In this document: positions 1 through 8,108 of the stretch, piece after piece
How the letters are laid out: every line of letters starts with the position of its first letter
Position numbering within the stretch: position 1 is the first letter of the stretch
NCBI GenBank assembly: GCA_964195155.1
Contig: CAXMOP010000060.1
Span: forward strand, 1-64,000
Direction of reading: 5' to 3'
Length of the DNA: 64,000 bases
Source of the DNA: JACZST01 sp964195155
GTDB lineage: Bacteria > Actinomycetota > Acidimicrobiia > Spongiisociales > UBA5794
Position numbers and translations under genes: made by a program
The notes under the pieces: generated by a model
The model's database searches: none
Told to the model about the DNA's origin: nothing
The model's input: only the letters and a program-made list of their open reading frames with translations

Positions 1-962
1 ATCACCCCGGCAACAGCTCCCGACGGAGCAAAGGTGACCAATGCGTCGCCGCCGGTCGGGTCCGTTTGGCGGATCCGGGGGTAATAGACCGCGGCGTGAC
101 TGCTGACCGGAAACGCCGGCGCCGCAGCGCCGTCGATCGCTTCTGCCGGTCCGGTCCACGACGAAGGCGGATCCATGATCAGGATGGCACCCCGTCTGGT
201 CGCATATTCGATGGTGTCGGCGATCACCTGATCCTCGACGTCGCCGCGCCCCGTGTACGGCGGGATGACAATGAGGTTGATCGAACCGGCCCGGTCGAGT
301 GCGTATAGGCCTCTCCCCTGGGCGGCCAGGCCGGCACCGGTGGTGAAATTGATCGCACCCAGCGGAGCGCCGTCGTTTCCGTCGCTGGCAGCGGCTCGCA
401 GCGGGAGCTGGCCGAACGCCGACGGCAAGGCCCCCGGTATTCGCACCAGGCTCGATTGTTGCTCCACGATCGCGTCGACCCGTCGCCGGCTGCCGGGCGC
501 AATGCTCACCTCGCGGTAGATCTCCACCTTGTGGGTGGCGTCATCGACCACCGTGAGATTGAACAGTGTCGAATCGTTCGGGTTGACCTCGTCGTCGTCG
601 ATGACTGCCGAGAGCTGGGAGCCCCATGCACCGGGAGAGGCGGCCTCGAGGGTCAGCTGGGTGGCTCCGGCGCCAACGACCAGGGAGGCAACGTCGGCCG
701 GGGCCTCCTGGTGGACGCGGACGATGATGGCGGCCGATCCCCCGAGTCGGAAGAAGTCGCGGACGGAATATCCCAGGTGGCTGCCGCTCCACAGGCCGCC
801 AAAAATCCTTTCGAAGTCGACGGAGGAGCTGATGGTGACCGGTTCGTCGATGGGGCCGCGCAGCGCCCGCCCGACAAAGGCAGTGTTCGACGTGGCCACT
901 CCACCGATGATCCGCTCGGCAGCCGGTTCCTGCACCTTTGGTCGCTCGCGTTGTCGCGCCAC
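1..962 (-). CDS. Phage-type contractile tail sheath protein, N-terminal ~320 residues (cut by window edge)
   Basis: The frame is open from a GTG at 962 to the window start, with no stop. The GTG follows AGGAGAGG at good spacing. The translation has the tail-sheath hallmarks in order: IIGGVATSNTAFVGRALRGP (about 18-37), VDFERIFGG (48-56), YSVRDFFRLGGSAAIIVRV (65-83), AASPGAWGSQLS, FNLTVVD, then GLYALDRAGSINLIVIPP and a late HAAVYYPRI segment. Sheath subunits form the contracting outer tube of myophage tails, R-type pyocins and extracellular contractile injection systems. It is the first gene of a leftward unit divergent from the methyltransferase. Baseplate, tube and ATPase genes would lie beyond position 1, so phage, pyocin and injection system cannot be told apart here. 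Confidence 0.9.
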   Translation of the reverse strand, partial: MARQRERPKVQEPAAERIIGGVATSNTAFVGRALRGPIDEPVTISSSVDFERIFGGLWSGSHLGYSVRDFFRLGGSAAIIVRVHQEAPADVASLVVGAGATQLTLEAASPGAWGSQLSAVIDDDEVNPNDSTLFNLTVVDDATHKVEIYREVSIAPGSRRRVDAIVEQQSSLVRIPGALPSAFGQLPLRAAASDGNDGAPLGAINFTTGAGLAAQGRGLYALDRAGSINLIVIPPYTGRGDVEDQVIADTIEYATRRGAILIMDPPSSWTGPAEAIDGAAAPAFPVSSHAAVYYPRIRQTDPTGGDALVTFAPSGAVAGV

Positions 963-1074
963 GGCTGGCCTCTCCTGTTTTCCTCGTCGCCGGGGTACCG
1001 ATGAAAACAGCGCTGAGAGCAATTCGCGCTCACTGTTCGGATTGCACGCAGCGTCGCGCAAGTAGTCTCGCGCC

Positions 1075-1755
1075 GTGACCTCGCCACGGACCCGGGCGAG
1101 CCGGCTGTTCGCCCCCTTGCCTCACGACTACGAGCGCTGGGCCGCGGTGCTCTCGATGGGACAGGACCGGCGCTGGAGAGACCGCATGGTCGAGGGTGTC
1201 TCGGTCGGCGCCGGTGACCGGGTGCTCGACGTCGCGGCGGGCACCGGGTTGATCACGAGGCGGCTCGCCGCGGTTGGAGCAGACGTCGTCTCGCTCGACC
1301 AGAGCCATGAGATGCTTGCTCGCGCCGTGGAACGCGGTGCCATCGGCATCGTCGCCACCGCCGAAGAGCTGCCGTTCGTCGACGACGTATTCGATGCGGC
1401 CACGTTCGGCTACCTGCTCCGCTACGTCGACAGCGTGCCGGGGGTGATGGCCGAGATGGCGCGGGTGGTCCGGCCCGGCGGGCGGATCGGCATGGTCGAG
1501 TTTGGACGCCCGGCGGGGATGTGGCGACCATTGTGGTGGGCGTACACCCGGATCATCCTCCCGTCTGCCGGTGTGCTGATATCCCGTCCCTGGCACGAAG
1601 TCGGATCCTTCCTCGGCCCGAGCATCGATGCCTTTGCCGACGCCTGGCCGCTACCGCGCCTCACCGAGGCCTGGCAGGAGGCGGGCCTCATCGAGGTCAC
1701 GGTGGTCCGCATATCGCTCGGGGGCGGGTTGGTGATGACGGCGAGGAAACCATGA
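1075..1755 (+). CDS. UbiE/COQ5-like class I SAM-dependent methyltransferase
   Basis: 226 aa from a GTG start. The glycine-rich SAM-binding motif I reads LDVAAGTGL (about residues 43-51), followed by the acidic residue of motif II in VVSLDQSHEMLARA. ATAEELPFVDDVFDAATFGYLLRYV matches the post-motif region typical of UbiE/MenG-type enzymes, and LAEMARVVRPGGRIGMVEF-like text (MAEMARVVRPGGR) gives motif III. These enzymes C-methylate quinone precursors, but many relatives have other substrates, so I give no gene name. Its stop overlaps the next gene's start (ATGA), which indicates a two-gene unit with the membrane protein downstream. It is divergent from the tail sheath gene. Confidence 0.75.
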   Translation: MTSPRTRASRLFAPLPHDYERWAAVLSMGQDRRWRDRMVEGVSVGAGDRVLDVAAGTGLITRRLAAVGADVVSLDQSHEMLARAVERGAIGIVATAEELPFVDDVFDAATFGYLLRYVDSVPGVMAEMARVVRPGGRIGMVEFGRPAGMWRPLWWAYTRIILPSAGVLISRPWHEVGSFLGPSIDAFADAWPLPRLTEAWQEAGLIEVTVVRISLGGGLVMTARKP

Positions 1756-2456
1756 CCGAGAGACCCGCGTTCTATGCGCGAACCGGGTCCGCGGCGGCCG
1801 ATCTCGTTGCGATCCTCCATCCTCCGTACACCGCGTGGCATCTTTCCTATGTCGTGATCGGCGCCTCGCTCGCTGCATCCGTCTCGCTCTCTCGTCTGGG
1901 CTGGACGCTGGTGGTGTTCTTCCTTGCGGTGGGGATCGCCGCCCACTCCCTTGACGAGGTCAGTTCCCGTCCCCTGAAAACCGGGCTCGGCGACGCCGCG
2001 CTGTGGGCGATGGCGATCACTGCGCTGGGAGCCGCCGCCGTCGTCGTTGCCTTGGGGTCGGTGCTGGTATCGCCATGGATCTGGGCGTGGGCGGTGGCCG
2101 GGTTGTTCTTCGCGGTGGGGTACCCGCTGGAGTGGCCCGCCTTCCTGCACACCGACCTGGGGTTCGCCGTCGCCTGGGGTGCCTTCCCGGTTCTCGTTGG
2201 ATACTGGGTGCAAACCGAGAGCGTCTCACTGGGCGCGGTGATCGTTGCCGGCTTCGCCACCCTGCTGTCCCTTGCTCAGCGCTCGTTGTCGACCCCGGCA
2301 CGCTTCGTTCGGCGGGAGACCACCGCGGCCGACGCCCGGTTCGACACCGCCGCCTGGGACCGAACCAGGCTCCTCGCCACCTGGGAGGTGCCACTGCGCT
2401 GGCTCGCCTGGGCCGTCGTCGCCCTCGCCGCGGGACTACTCGTCGCCCGAATCTAG
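1752..2456 (+). CDS. Polytopic membrane protein, possibly a distant UbiA-type prenyltransferase
   Basis: 234 aa, with an ATG overlapping the methyltransferase stop by four bases, so translation is coupled. About seven hydrophobic segments are visible, for example LVVFFLAVGIA, ALWAMAITALGAAAVVVAL and LAWAVVALAAGLLVA. The early segment AHSLDEVSSRPLKT sits where UbiA enzymes carry their first Asp-rich motif, and pairing with a UbiE-like methyltransferase would suit quinone or lipid chemistry. However, the canonical NDxxD motif is absent, so this is inference only. A product acting in the cytoplasmic membrane is the safe statement. Confidence 0.6.
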   Translation: MTERPAFYARTGSAAADLVAILHPPYTAWHLSYVVIGASLAASVSLSRLGWTLVVFFLAVGIAAHSLDEVSSRPLKTGLGDAALWAMAITALGAAAVVVALGSVLVSPWIWAWAVAGLFFAVGYPLEWPAFLHTDLGFAVAWGAFPVLVGYWVQTESVSLGAVIVAGFATLLSLAQRSLSTPARFVRRETTAADARFDTAAWDRTRLLATWEVPLRWLAWAVVALAAGLLVARI

Positions 2457-2468
2457 ATCGGGTGTTAC

Positions 2469-2565
2469 GCAATCCTGCAGCGGGCCGTCACGGCCGAGAC
2501 AAGCCGAGTCACCGCACATCTTGAGCGAGCGGCGCGCGGCACTCGTCATTGTTCAGCACCCTCCT
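2469..2565. repeat. Dispersed intergenic repeat, copy 1 (pairs with 7264-7363)
   Basis: About 97 bp lying 12 bp after the stop of the membrane protein gene. It shares with 7264-7363 the blocks GCAATCCT, CAGCGGGCCG, CCGAGTCACCG and the exact 17-mer GCACTCGTCATTGTTCA in the same order and spacing. On the minus strand both copies encode a short peptide beginning NNDEC and ending at the same in-phase TGA. Function unknown. The rest of the 2457-2745 gap holds only the ribosome binding site of the next gene. Confidence 0.7.
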
Positions 2566-2745
2566 CGGTTGGCCATGTCCACTGGTCGATCGGCCGCGGC
2601 GCGGCTCGAGGCCGTTGTCAGGGGTTCCCGGTCGCCCGTCTCCGGCCTCGCAATGTGGTCGGCGTTGATCGATCTCCGAGTCCGGTTTCTGTCGGTGGTG
2701 ACCCGTATGTTGGGCAGACAGACCTTCCAGGAGGTAGGAAAGAAC

Positions 2746-3249
2746 ATGGATGCAGCCGAACAGGCCTGGATCGACCAGCACGACGCCCACATCAGCGCCA
2801 TGGTTCGTCGCTACGGCTGGTATATCGCATACATCGGTGGCGGGTCCTGTGACTGTCCCGGGTGCGACGACGAGGATACCGATAGCCCACCGTTCGCCTA
2901 CACCGTTGGGCTCTTTGGGTTGGCCCATCCCGAGTTGCTCATCTTCGGGGTGGGTCGCGAGACCGCAGCGAATGTCCTCAACGGTCTCGGGAGCGAGGTG
3001 CGGGCGGGCGAACCGGTCCTGGCGGGACAGATGCTGGGGTTTGAGGAGTGGCAGCACCGCTTCGTTCCCGAGACGGTGCCCAACCCCGGCGAGATCGTTT
3101 TCGACGCAAACCGGTACTACCAGCGGCCCAATGAATTCTCGGTCCCGGTGCTCCAACTCAGCTACGACGACGCCGAGGGTCGATTTCCGTGGGAAGAGGA
3201 CTATGCCGACCCGGAGCTGCAGCCAAGACCGGGCATGTTCAAGGCATAA
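2746..3249 (+). CDS. DUF4262 domain protein
   Basis: 167 aa; the ATG follows a strong AGGAGGT site ten bases upstream. The sequence matches the DUF4262 pattern: an N-terminal RYGWYIAYIGG segment, a Cys-rich CDCPGCDDED insertion (possible metal site), PPFAYTVGLFGLAHPELLIF (about residues 47-66), then AANVLNGLGSEVRAGEP and a C-terminal NEFSVPVLQLSYDDAEGRFPWE. The family is widespread in actinobacteria and its biochemical role is unknown. It is cytoplasmic, with no signal peptide. It precedes the helicase/DprA pair but is separated from it by 208 bp, so co-function is not implied. Confidence 0.85.
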   Translation: MDAAEQAWIDQHDAHISAMVRRYGWYIAYIGGGSCDCPGCDDEDTDSPPFAYTVGLFGLAHPELLIFGVGRETAANVLNGLGSEVRAGEPVLAGQMLGFEEWQHRFVPETVPNPGEIVFDANRYYQRPNEFSVPVLQLSYDDAEGRFPWEEDYADPELQPRPGMFKA

Positions 3250-3355
3250 CGGACAGCATCGTGGGATCAGTAGGCGCTATGTCGGTCGCCGGGTTGGCGC
3301 TCATGGGACGCTCACCCAAAGAAACCGATCGTCGACCGGGCAATGCCAGCCGCCC

Positions 3356-3400
3356 TCTCGAGGGATACGTTCTCGAGGGATACGTTCTCGATGGATACGT
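3356..3400 (+). repeat. Three tandem 15-bp repeats upstream of the RecQ-like helicase
   Basis: Copies at 3356-3370, 3371-3385 and 3386-3400 share the unit TCTCGAGGGATACGT; the third differs by one base (GATGG for GAGGG). The array ends 57 bp before the helicase ATG, so it could be an iterated operator or a slippage tract. Nothing else recognisable is in the 3250-3457 gap. Confidence 0.9.
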
Positions 3401-3457
3401 TGTTGGGTGGCCCGTTCCGAAAGATCTGTCACGGCCGATCCGTACGATCCGGCAGCG

Positions 3458-5506
3458 ATGACCAACTTCGACCCAACTGCTCTCCATCTGCTGCGGGTGC
3501 TGACGGGCAACAGCAAGGCCGACTTCCGGCCCGGACAGCTCGAGGCGATACAGGCCGTCGCACGAGATCGGGACCGCGCCCTCGTTGTACAGCGAACCGG
3601 GTGGGGCAAATCCGCCGTCTACTTCATCTCGACCCGCATGCTCCGCGACCAGGGCCTCGGGCCCACCGTGATCGTCTCACCGCTGCTCGCACTCATGCGC
3701 AACCAGCTCGAGATGGCGGATCGGCTCGGACTCAACGCCCACACCATCAACTCGACCAACCGCGACTCCTGGGAGCCGATCTTTTCCCAGATCCACGCCG
3801 GCGAGATCGATCTTCTCCTCATCTCCCCGGAGCGGCTGAACAACCCGGAGTTCCGCACCGAAATCCTTACGTCCCTCCTCAGCGACATCGGGTTGCTGGT
3901 CATCGACGAGGTTCACTGCATCAGCGACTGGGGCCACGACTTCCGCCCCGACTACCGGAGACTGCAGCAGGTCGTTGCCTCGCTCACCCCAAACATCCCG
4001 GTACTCGGGACGACGGCAACCGCCAACGATCGAGTCGTTGCCGATGTTGTGGAACAGCTGGGTGAACAGATCAAGCTCTTCCGCGGGACCCTCGAGCGTG
4101 ACTCTCTGGCCCTCCACGTTCTCCCCATGCCGAGCAAGGCCGAGCGATTGGCCTGGCTCGCCGAGAACATCCCCAACATGTCCGGTGTGGGCATCGTGTA
4201 CACATTGACGATCAAGGATGCCGAACAGGTCGGCGCATGGCTTCGGTCGCGCGGAATCGACGCTGCGTCGTATACCGGGCCCATGGATTCGGACGAGCGG
4301 ATCGAGATCGAGCACCGCCTCACCGACGGTGCGCTGAAAGTGGTGGTCGCCACCTCCGCCCTGGCCATGGGGTACGACAACCCGCGGATCGAATTCGTCA
4401 TCCACTACCAGACGCCCGGATCGCCGATCGCGTACTACCAGCAGGTGGGGCGGGCGGGTCGGGCGGTCGACGAGGCCTATGGCATCGCCATGGCCGGTTC
4501 CGAGGATGAGGACATTCAAGACTGGTTCATCGACACCGCGTTCCCCAGCGAGTCCGACACGAACGACGCACTCAGCGCCCTCGCCGCCGCCGAGGGGATG
4601 CGCGTCGGAGAGCTCGAAGCCGTGGTCAACCTGAAGCGCGGCCGTCTCCTCTCGATGCTGAAGATCCTGGAAGTCGAAGGCGCCGCATACCGGGATGGGT
4701 CATTGTGGTTCCGATCCGCCGAGCCCTGGGTTTACCCCGCCAGGCGGATCGCCGACGTCACCGCTGCTCGACGCGAAGAACAGGAGACGATGCGCCGGTA
4801 CCTCGGTTCGGACGACTGCTTGATGCAGCAGCTGCGCGCCGCGCTCAACGATCCGGCACCGGAGCGTTGCGGGCGCTGTATGAACGACACTGGTCCGTTG
4901 GCAAGGACCGGCGTCGAACGAGAGACCATCGAAGCAGCGCTGGCGTTCCTGCGCGGTGAGGTGATCTCGATCGAGCCACGCAAGGTGCGGCCGCCCGGTC
5001 TGACCGTCGACCTGAACCTACGCGAGCACAACATCGAGCCGGGCCGCGCCCTCAGCCGGTGGGGCGAACCAGGTTTCGCCGAGCAGGTTCGGGACGACAA
5101 GTACGACAACGGTCGGTTCTCTGAAGAACTCGTCGACGCCATCGTGAGAATGGTGAGGACCTGGGGACCCGATCCAGCGCCCGAGTGGGTGACCAGTGTC
5201 CCCTCCAATCCGGTCGAAGACTTTGCCCAGCGCGTCGCGACCGGTTTGGGACTCCCGTACGTCGAGTCCCTCCACCGCGTCGCAACTCGGCGTCCACAAA
5301 AGACGATGCACAACAGCAGCCAGCAGGCTCGCAACGTGCTTGGGGCGTTCGATGTTGTGGCGACCAGGTCGGAGCCCGTCCTGCTCATCGACGACATGGT
5401 GGACTCCCGTTGGACGATGACCGTCGCCGGAGCACAGCTGCGGGCTGCCGGATCTGGCCCGGTATACCCTGTTGCCCTGAGCGACACCTCGGGAAGCGGG
5501 TCGTGA
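3458..5506 (+). CDS. RecQ-family ATP-dependent DNA helicase with C-terminal phosphoribosyltransferase-like domain
   Basis: 682 aa. The ATG before NFDPTALHLLRVL was chosen because RecQ homology begins there. Visible helicase motifs are Walker A in RTGWGKSAVYF (about 46-56), motif Ia VSPLLALMRNQ, the DEVH box in LLVIDEVHCISDWGHDFRPDY, TTATAN, and motifs V/VI in VVVATSALAMGYD and QQVGRAGR. Residues about 460-475 hold a cysteine trio (CGRCMND) resembling RecQ zinc binding. From about 560 onward VPSNPVEDFAQRVA and VLLIDDMVDSRWTMTVAG resemble a ComF/PRTase fold, although the usual DD-x3-TG PRPP loop is altered to SRW. Its stop overlaps the DprA-like start (TGATG). Role: ATP-driven 3'-5' unwinding in repair, recombination or defence. 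Confidence 0.88.
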   Translation: MTNFDPTALHLLRVLTGNSKADFRPGQLEAIQAVARDRDRALVVQRTGWGKSAVYFISTRMLRDQGLGPTVIVSPLLALMRNQLEMADRLGLNAHTINSTNRDSWEPIFSQIHAGEIDLLLISPERLNNPEFRTEILTSLLSDIGLLVIDEVHCISDWGHDFRPDYRRLQQVVASLTPNIPVLGTTATANDRVVADVVEQLGEQIKLFRGTLERDSLALHVLPMPSKAERLAWLAENIPNMSGVGIVYTLTIKDAEQVGAWLRSRGIDAASYTGPMDSDERIEIEHRLTDGALKVVVATSALAMGYDNPRIEFVIHYQTPGSPIAYYQQVGRAGRAVDEAYGIAMAGSEDEDIQDWFIDTAFPSESDTNDALSALAAAEGMRVGELEAVVNLKRGRLLSMLKILEVEGAAYRDGSLWFRSAEPWVYPARRIADVTAARREEQETMRRYLGSDDCLMQQLRAALNDPAPERCGRCMNDTGPLARTGVERETIEAALAFLRGEVISIEPRKVRPPGLTVDLNLREHNIEPGRALSRWGEPGFAEQVRDDKYDNGRFSEELVDAIVRMVRTWGPDPAPEWVTSVPSNPVEDFAQRVATGLGLPYVESLHRVATRRPQKTMHNSSQQARNVLGAFDVVATRSEPVLLIDDMVDSRWTMTVAGAQLRAAGSGPVYPVALSDTSGSGS

Positions 5507-6459
5507 TGTTCACCGATGACGCCAAAGCCGTAATCGCCCTCACCACCAGGCTTGGCGACAGCCATCGCCCATCGCTCCCACCCACCATGTGGCACCGCCT
5601 GGCGACGGCGCTCAACGACGCCGGGCTCACCCCCGCCACCGTATTCGACCCCAACACCGACCTCGCATCGATTCCGGGGATCCCGGGCGACCTTGCCGAG
5701 ACCGTCACCGAACTGATCAAGGACGCGTCGATCACCACCGTTGCTGCCACCGAACTCGATCGGCAGGGGATCTGGACGCTCACCCTCGTTGATGACACAT
5801 ACCCGCCCACGATGCGTGACCGCCTCGGAAAGGGCGCCCCTCCGGTCATCTTCGGCGTCGGCGATCCCGTCCTGCTCGACGGGGATGGGATAGGCATCGT
5901 GGGATCGCGCAACGTCGACGAGGCCGGAGCTGAGATCGCAAAAGACCTAGCCGTGCGGGCTACGACGCTCGGGAGGGCCGTCGTATCCGGAGGTGCGAGA
6001 GGCGTCGACCAGTTGGCGATGAACGCCGCATATCAGGCCGACGGCGTCGTGATCGGTGCACTGGCGGATTCGCTGCAGTCTCGAATCCAGAAATCCGACG
6101 TCCTCGCTGCCCTCGATCGTGGCCGGACCTGTCTGTTGACCCAACAGGCACCCGCAACCGGGTTCAGCGCAGGTGCTGCAATGTCACGGAACAAACTCAT
6201 CTACGCCCTATCGGCCGTGACGGTCGTCGTGGCCTCTGACGCGAACACCGGTGGCACCTGGGCGGGAGCCTCAGAAGCGCTGAACAAGGCCATCTCGGTA
6301 GTAAGTGTCTGGCGGGGCGAGGGTGAAGGACCGGGAAACCCGGCGCTCGAAGGTGCTGGGGCGATACCGATTCAGGCTTTGGACGACTTGAGCGATCTGG
6401 TGGAATCGCCGCCAGCAAGCGAGCCCGAGCAGCTAGCAATCACTGAACTCGGTGCGTAG
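5506..6459 (+). CDS. DprA/Smf-like (SLOG fold) DNA-processing protein
   Basis: 317 aa from the ATG that overlaps the helicase stop by one base; a GTG one codon earlier is an alternative. The N-terminal ~100 residues carry an HhH-like IPGIPGDLAETV segment, then WTLTLVDDTYPPTMRDRLG, which matches the DprA entry motif. The Rossmann part has GIVGSRNVDEAG, VVSGGARGVDQLAM (the SGxARGxD motif) and SRNKLIYALS, corresponding to RNRIIAGLS of DprA. DprA loads RecA on single-stranded DNA during transformation, but stand-alone DprA-like proteins beside helicases may act in genome defence. Coupling to the RecQ-PRTase gene suggests the two products work together. Confidence 0.85.
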   Translation: MFTDDAKAVIALTTRLGDSHRPSLPPTMWHRLATALNDAGLTPATVFDPNTDLASIPGIPGDLAETVTELIKDASITTVAATELDRQGIWTLTLVDDTYPPTMRDRLGKGAPPVIFGVGDPVLLDGDGIGIVGSRNVDEAGAEIAKDLAVRATTLGRAVVSGGARGVDQLAMNAAYQADGVVIGALADSLQSRIQKSDVLAALDRGRTCLLTQQAPATGFSAGAAMSRNKLIYALSAVTVVVASDANTGGTWAGASEALNKAISVVSVWRGEGEGPGNPALEGAGAIPIQALDDLSDLVESPPASEPEQLAITELGA

Positions 6460-7252
6460 CCGCGACCCGGGCGTGGGTCCATCTCAAACGCAACCCGTGG
6501 CGGTGACACGCCCGCAAAACCAGACCTTCCATAGCATTGCCAGCGTCCCGAAGGAGGAAGGTCTGACTCGACCGTCGACTTGGTCTGCTGGTGTCGCTGC
6601 GCTCGCAATCATCATCGCGATCGCCTTGCCGGCAGCCGCCACCGATGGCGGTGTGTACGAGCAGGGTACGAGCTTCGTCGCCTCGACCTACCCGTTCCAC
6701 GGGCGGCCGAACGAGATCGCTCCCCATGCCTGGGGCCCGTCCATCGACATCAACGTTCAATTCGACGACGGCAGCGGTCTTGACTGCGATCGCCCGGTCT
6801 TCGCCCCGGAGTCGGGGACCGTCAGACAAGTCACCTCCGATTTCGGGGGCGGATGGGGCAATGCCATCGTGTGGACCAACGAGGCCGGTACCGAACAGCT
6901 CTTCATGGCTCACCTCAGCTCGGTCCTGAAAGCCGGCCCGGTCCTCGCCGGGGACACGATCGCCCTCGCCGGCGCCACCGGCCTCTCGATCGGTTTCGAC
7001 GACTTCTGCCACGGCGCCGGTGGTGCGCACCTCCACCTCAACCGCACGGTCATGAGCAACGGCGCCTGGACCGCGGCCCCGGTAGTGCTCAACGACCTCG
7101 TCGTTCAGGCCGGCGGGGCCTATCAGTCCACCGGCACCCCCGCGGCGATCGTGAGCGATAACGAAGCCACGCGTCGCAAGGATCTGCGGTGGAACATCAC
7201 GGCGCTGGCCAACGCAACGTTGTCCTGCGTCCTGGCGCCGTGCCCGGCCTAG
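6452..7252 (+). CDS. Secreted M23-like (LytM-type) peptidase domain protein
   Basis: 266 aa from a GTG that overlaps the DprA-like gene; the true start is uncertain. A good Shine-Dalgarno AGGAGGAAG at 6552-6560 precedes an in-frame CTG at 6563, which would begin directly at the signal peptide TWSAGVAALAIIIAIALPAAAT. The mature part has the fold elements of M23 zinc peptidases: HAWGPSIDINV, PVFAPESGTVRQV, GNAIVWTNEAG, LFMAHLSSVL and AHLHLNRTVM. It has no recognisable cell-wall binding module. It would be exported and may cut or bind peptidoglycan. The second ligand motif HLH is intact. Confidence 0.75.
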   Translation: MRSRDPGVGPSQTQPVAVTRPQNQTFHSIASVPKEEGLTRPSTWSAGVAALAIIIAIALPAAATDGGVYEQGTSFVASTYPFHGRPNEIAPHAWGPSIDINVQFDDGSGLDCDRPVFAPESGTVRQVTSDFGGGWGNAIVWTNEAGTEQLFMAHLSSVLKAGPVLAGDTIALAGATGLSIGFDDFCHGAGGAHLHLNRTVMSNGAWTAAPVVLNDLVVQAGGAYQSTGTPAAIVSDNEATRRKDLRWNITALANATLSCVLAPCPA

Positions 7253-7263
7253 GAGGGTGGTGA

Positions 7264-7363
7264 GCAATCCTCCAGCGGGCCGCTGCGGTGGGGAGAAACC
7301 GAGTCACCGGATCATCCGAGCAAGCGGCGGCACGTAGCACTCGTCATTGTTCACCACCGTCCT
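7264..7363. repeat. Dispersed intergenic repeat, copy 2 (pairs with 2469-2565)
   Basis: About 100 bp beginning 12 bp after the M23 peptidase stop, the same distance as copy 1 from its upstream gene. It shares four exact blocks with copy 1, including the 17-mer GCACTCGTCATTGTTCA. The remaining 7364-7389 holds nothing recognisable. Confidence 0.7.
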
Positions 7364-7389
7364 GATGACGGCCGACCGGTCGACCTGCA

Positions 7390-8097
7390 CTAGGGGGCGG
7401 CGACCCGGCCGAGCAGCCGGTTCCGCAGGAACAGCGTGACCGCCACTCCGAAGATGAAGCCTCCGGCATGGGCTTCCCATGCCACCCCGGTTCCTCCGAG
7501 GCCGAACTGCGCCGCGAACCAGATGACCAGGAAGATGGCGGCAGGGAGCGGGAGGATGAACCAACCCACCAGCGATGTCACCCGGTGCTTGGGAAACAGC
7601 ACGAGATAGGCGCCCATGACCGCGGCGATCGCACCCGAGGCGCCAACGAGCGGGATCGTGGTGCCCGCGTTGACGCCGATAAAAGCGACGGTTGCCACCA
7701 AACCGCCAAGCAGATAGAACACGGCGTAGCCAACGTGCCCGTAGGCCTCCTCGATGTTGTTACCGAATATCCACAGGAACCACATGTTGAACAGCACGTG
7801 GCCAACCGATCCGTGGAGGAACATCGAGGTGAGCAGCGCGAGGTAGACGTTCTTTTCCGGGAACAACACCCCCCGTCCGACCGCACCGCAGCGGCCGGTG
7901 ATGATCTCTTCGACTTCGAGTGGGTCACCGGTCGTCACCTCGCAGGCGATCACCGCCCGCTCATACACGAATTCCTGCTGCTCGGCGGGGGTCCCGCGAA
8001 ACTGGAAGATGAAGAACACCAGCAGGTTGGCGGCGATCAACACCAGCGTCACCCACGGTGTGATCGATGTCGGGTTGGCGTCGCGTAGCGGGAGCAT
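7390..8097 (-). CDS. Rhomboid-family intramembrane serine protease
   Basis: 235 aa. Six or more membrane segments are visible. The catalytic serine motif GASGAIAAVMGAYLV lies at about residues 149-163 and the partner histidine in WEAHAGGFIFGV near 206-217, giving the Ser-His dyad of rhomboids. The L1-loop-like HGSVGHVLFNMWFLWIFGNNIEE is also typical (HxxxHxxxNxxxL). These enzymes cleave substrates within or near the membrane. It ends facing the dispersed repeat and starts about 10 bp from the histidine kinase stop, so it may belong to the same leftward transcript. Confidence 0.92.
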   Translation of the reverse strand: MLPLRDANPTSITPWVTLVLIAANLLVFFIFQFRGTPAEQQEFVYERAVIACEVTTGDPLEVEEIITGRCGAVGRGVLFPEKNVYLALLTSMFLHGSVGHVLFNMWFLWIFGNNIEEAYGHVGYAVFYLLGGLVATVAFIGVNAGTTIPLVGASGAIAAVMGAYLVLFPKHRVTSLVGWFILPLPAAIFLVIWFAAQFGLGGTGVAWEAHAGGFIFGVAVTLFLRNRLLGRVAAP

Positions 8098-8108
8098 GCG
8101 CCGCGATC

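Noticed and set aside
541..1087. Other open frames over the first 1.1 kb on both strands.
   Set aside because: They are low-complexity shadows of the tail sheath and methyltransferase genes. Only the minus-strand frame starting at 962 has recognisable domain motifs.
2750..3457. Long in-frame N-terminal extension of the RecQ-like helicase back to 2750.
   Set aside because: It runs through the DUF4262 gene in another frame and the tandem repeat, is Arg/Ser/Pro-rich and lacks homology. RecQ similarity begins at the ATG at 3458.
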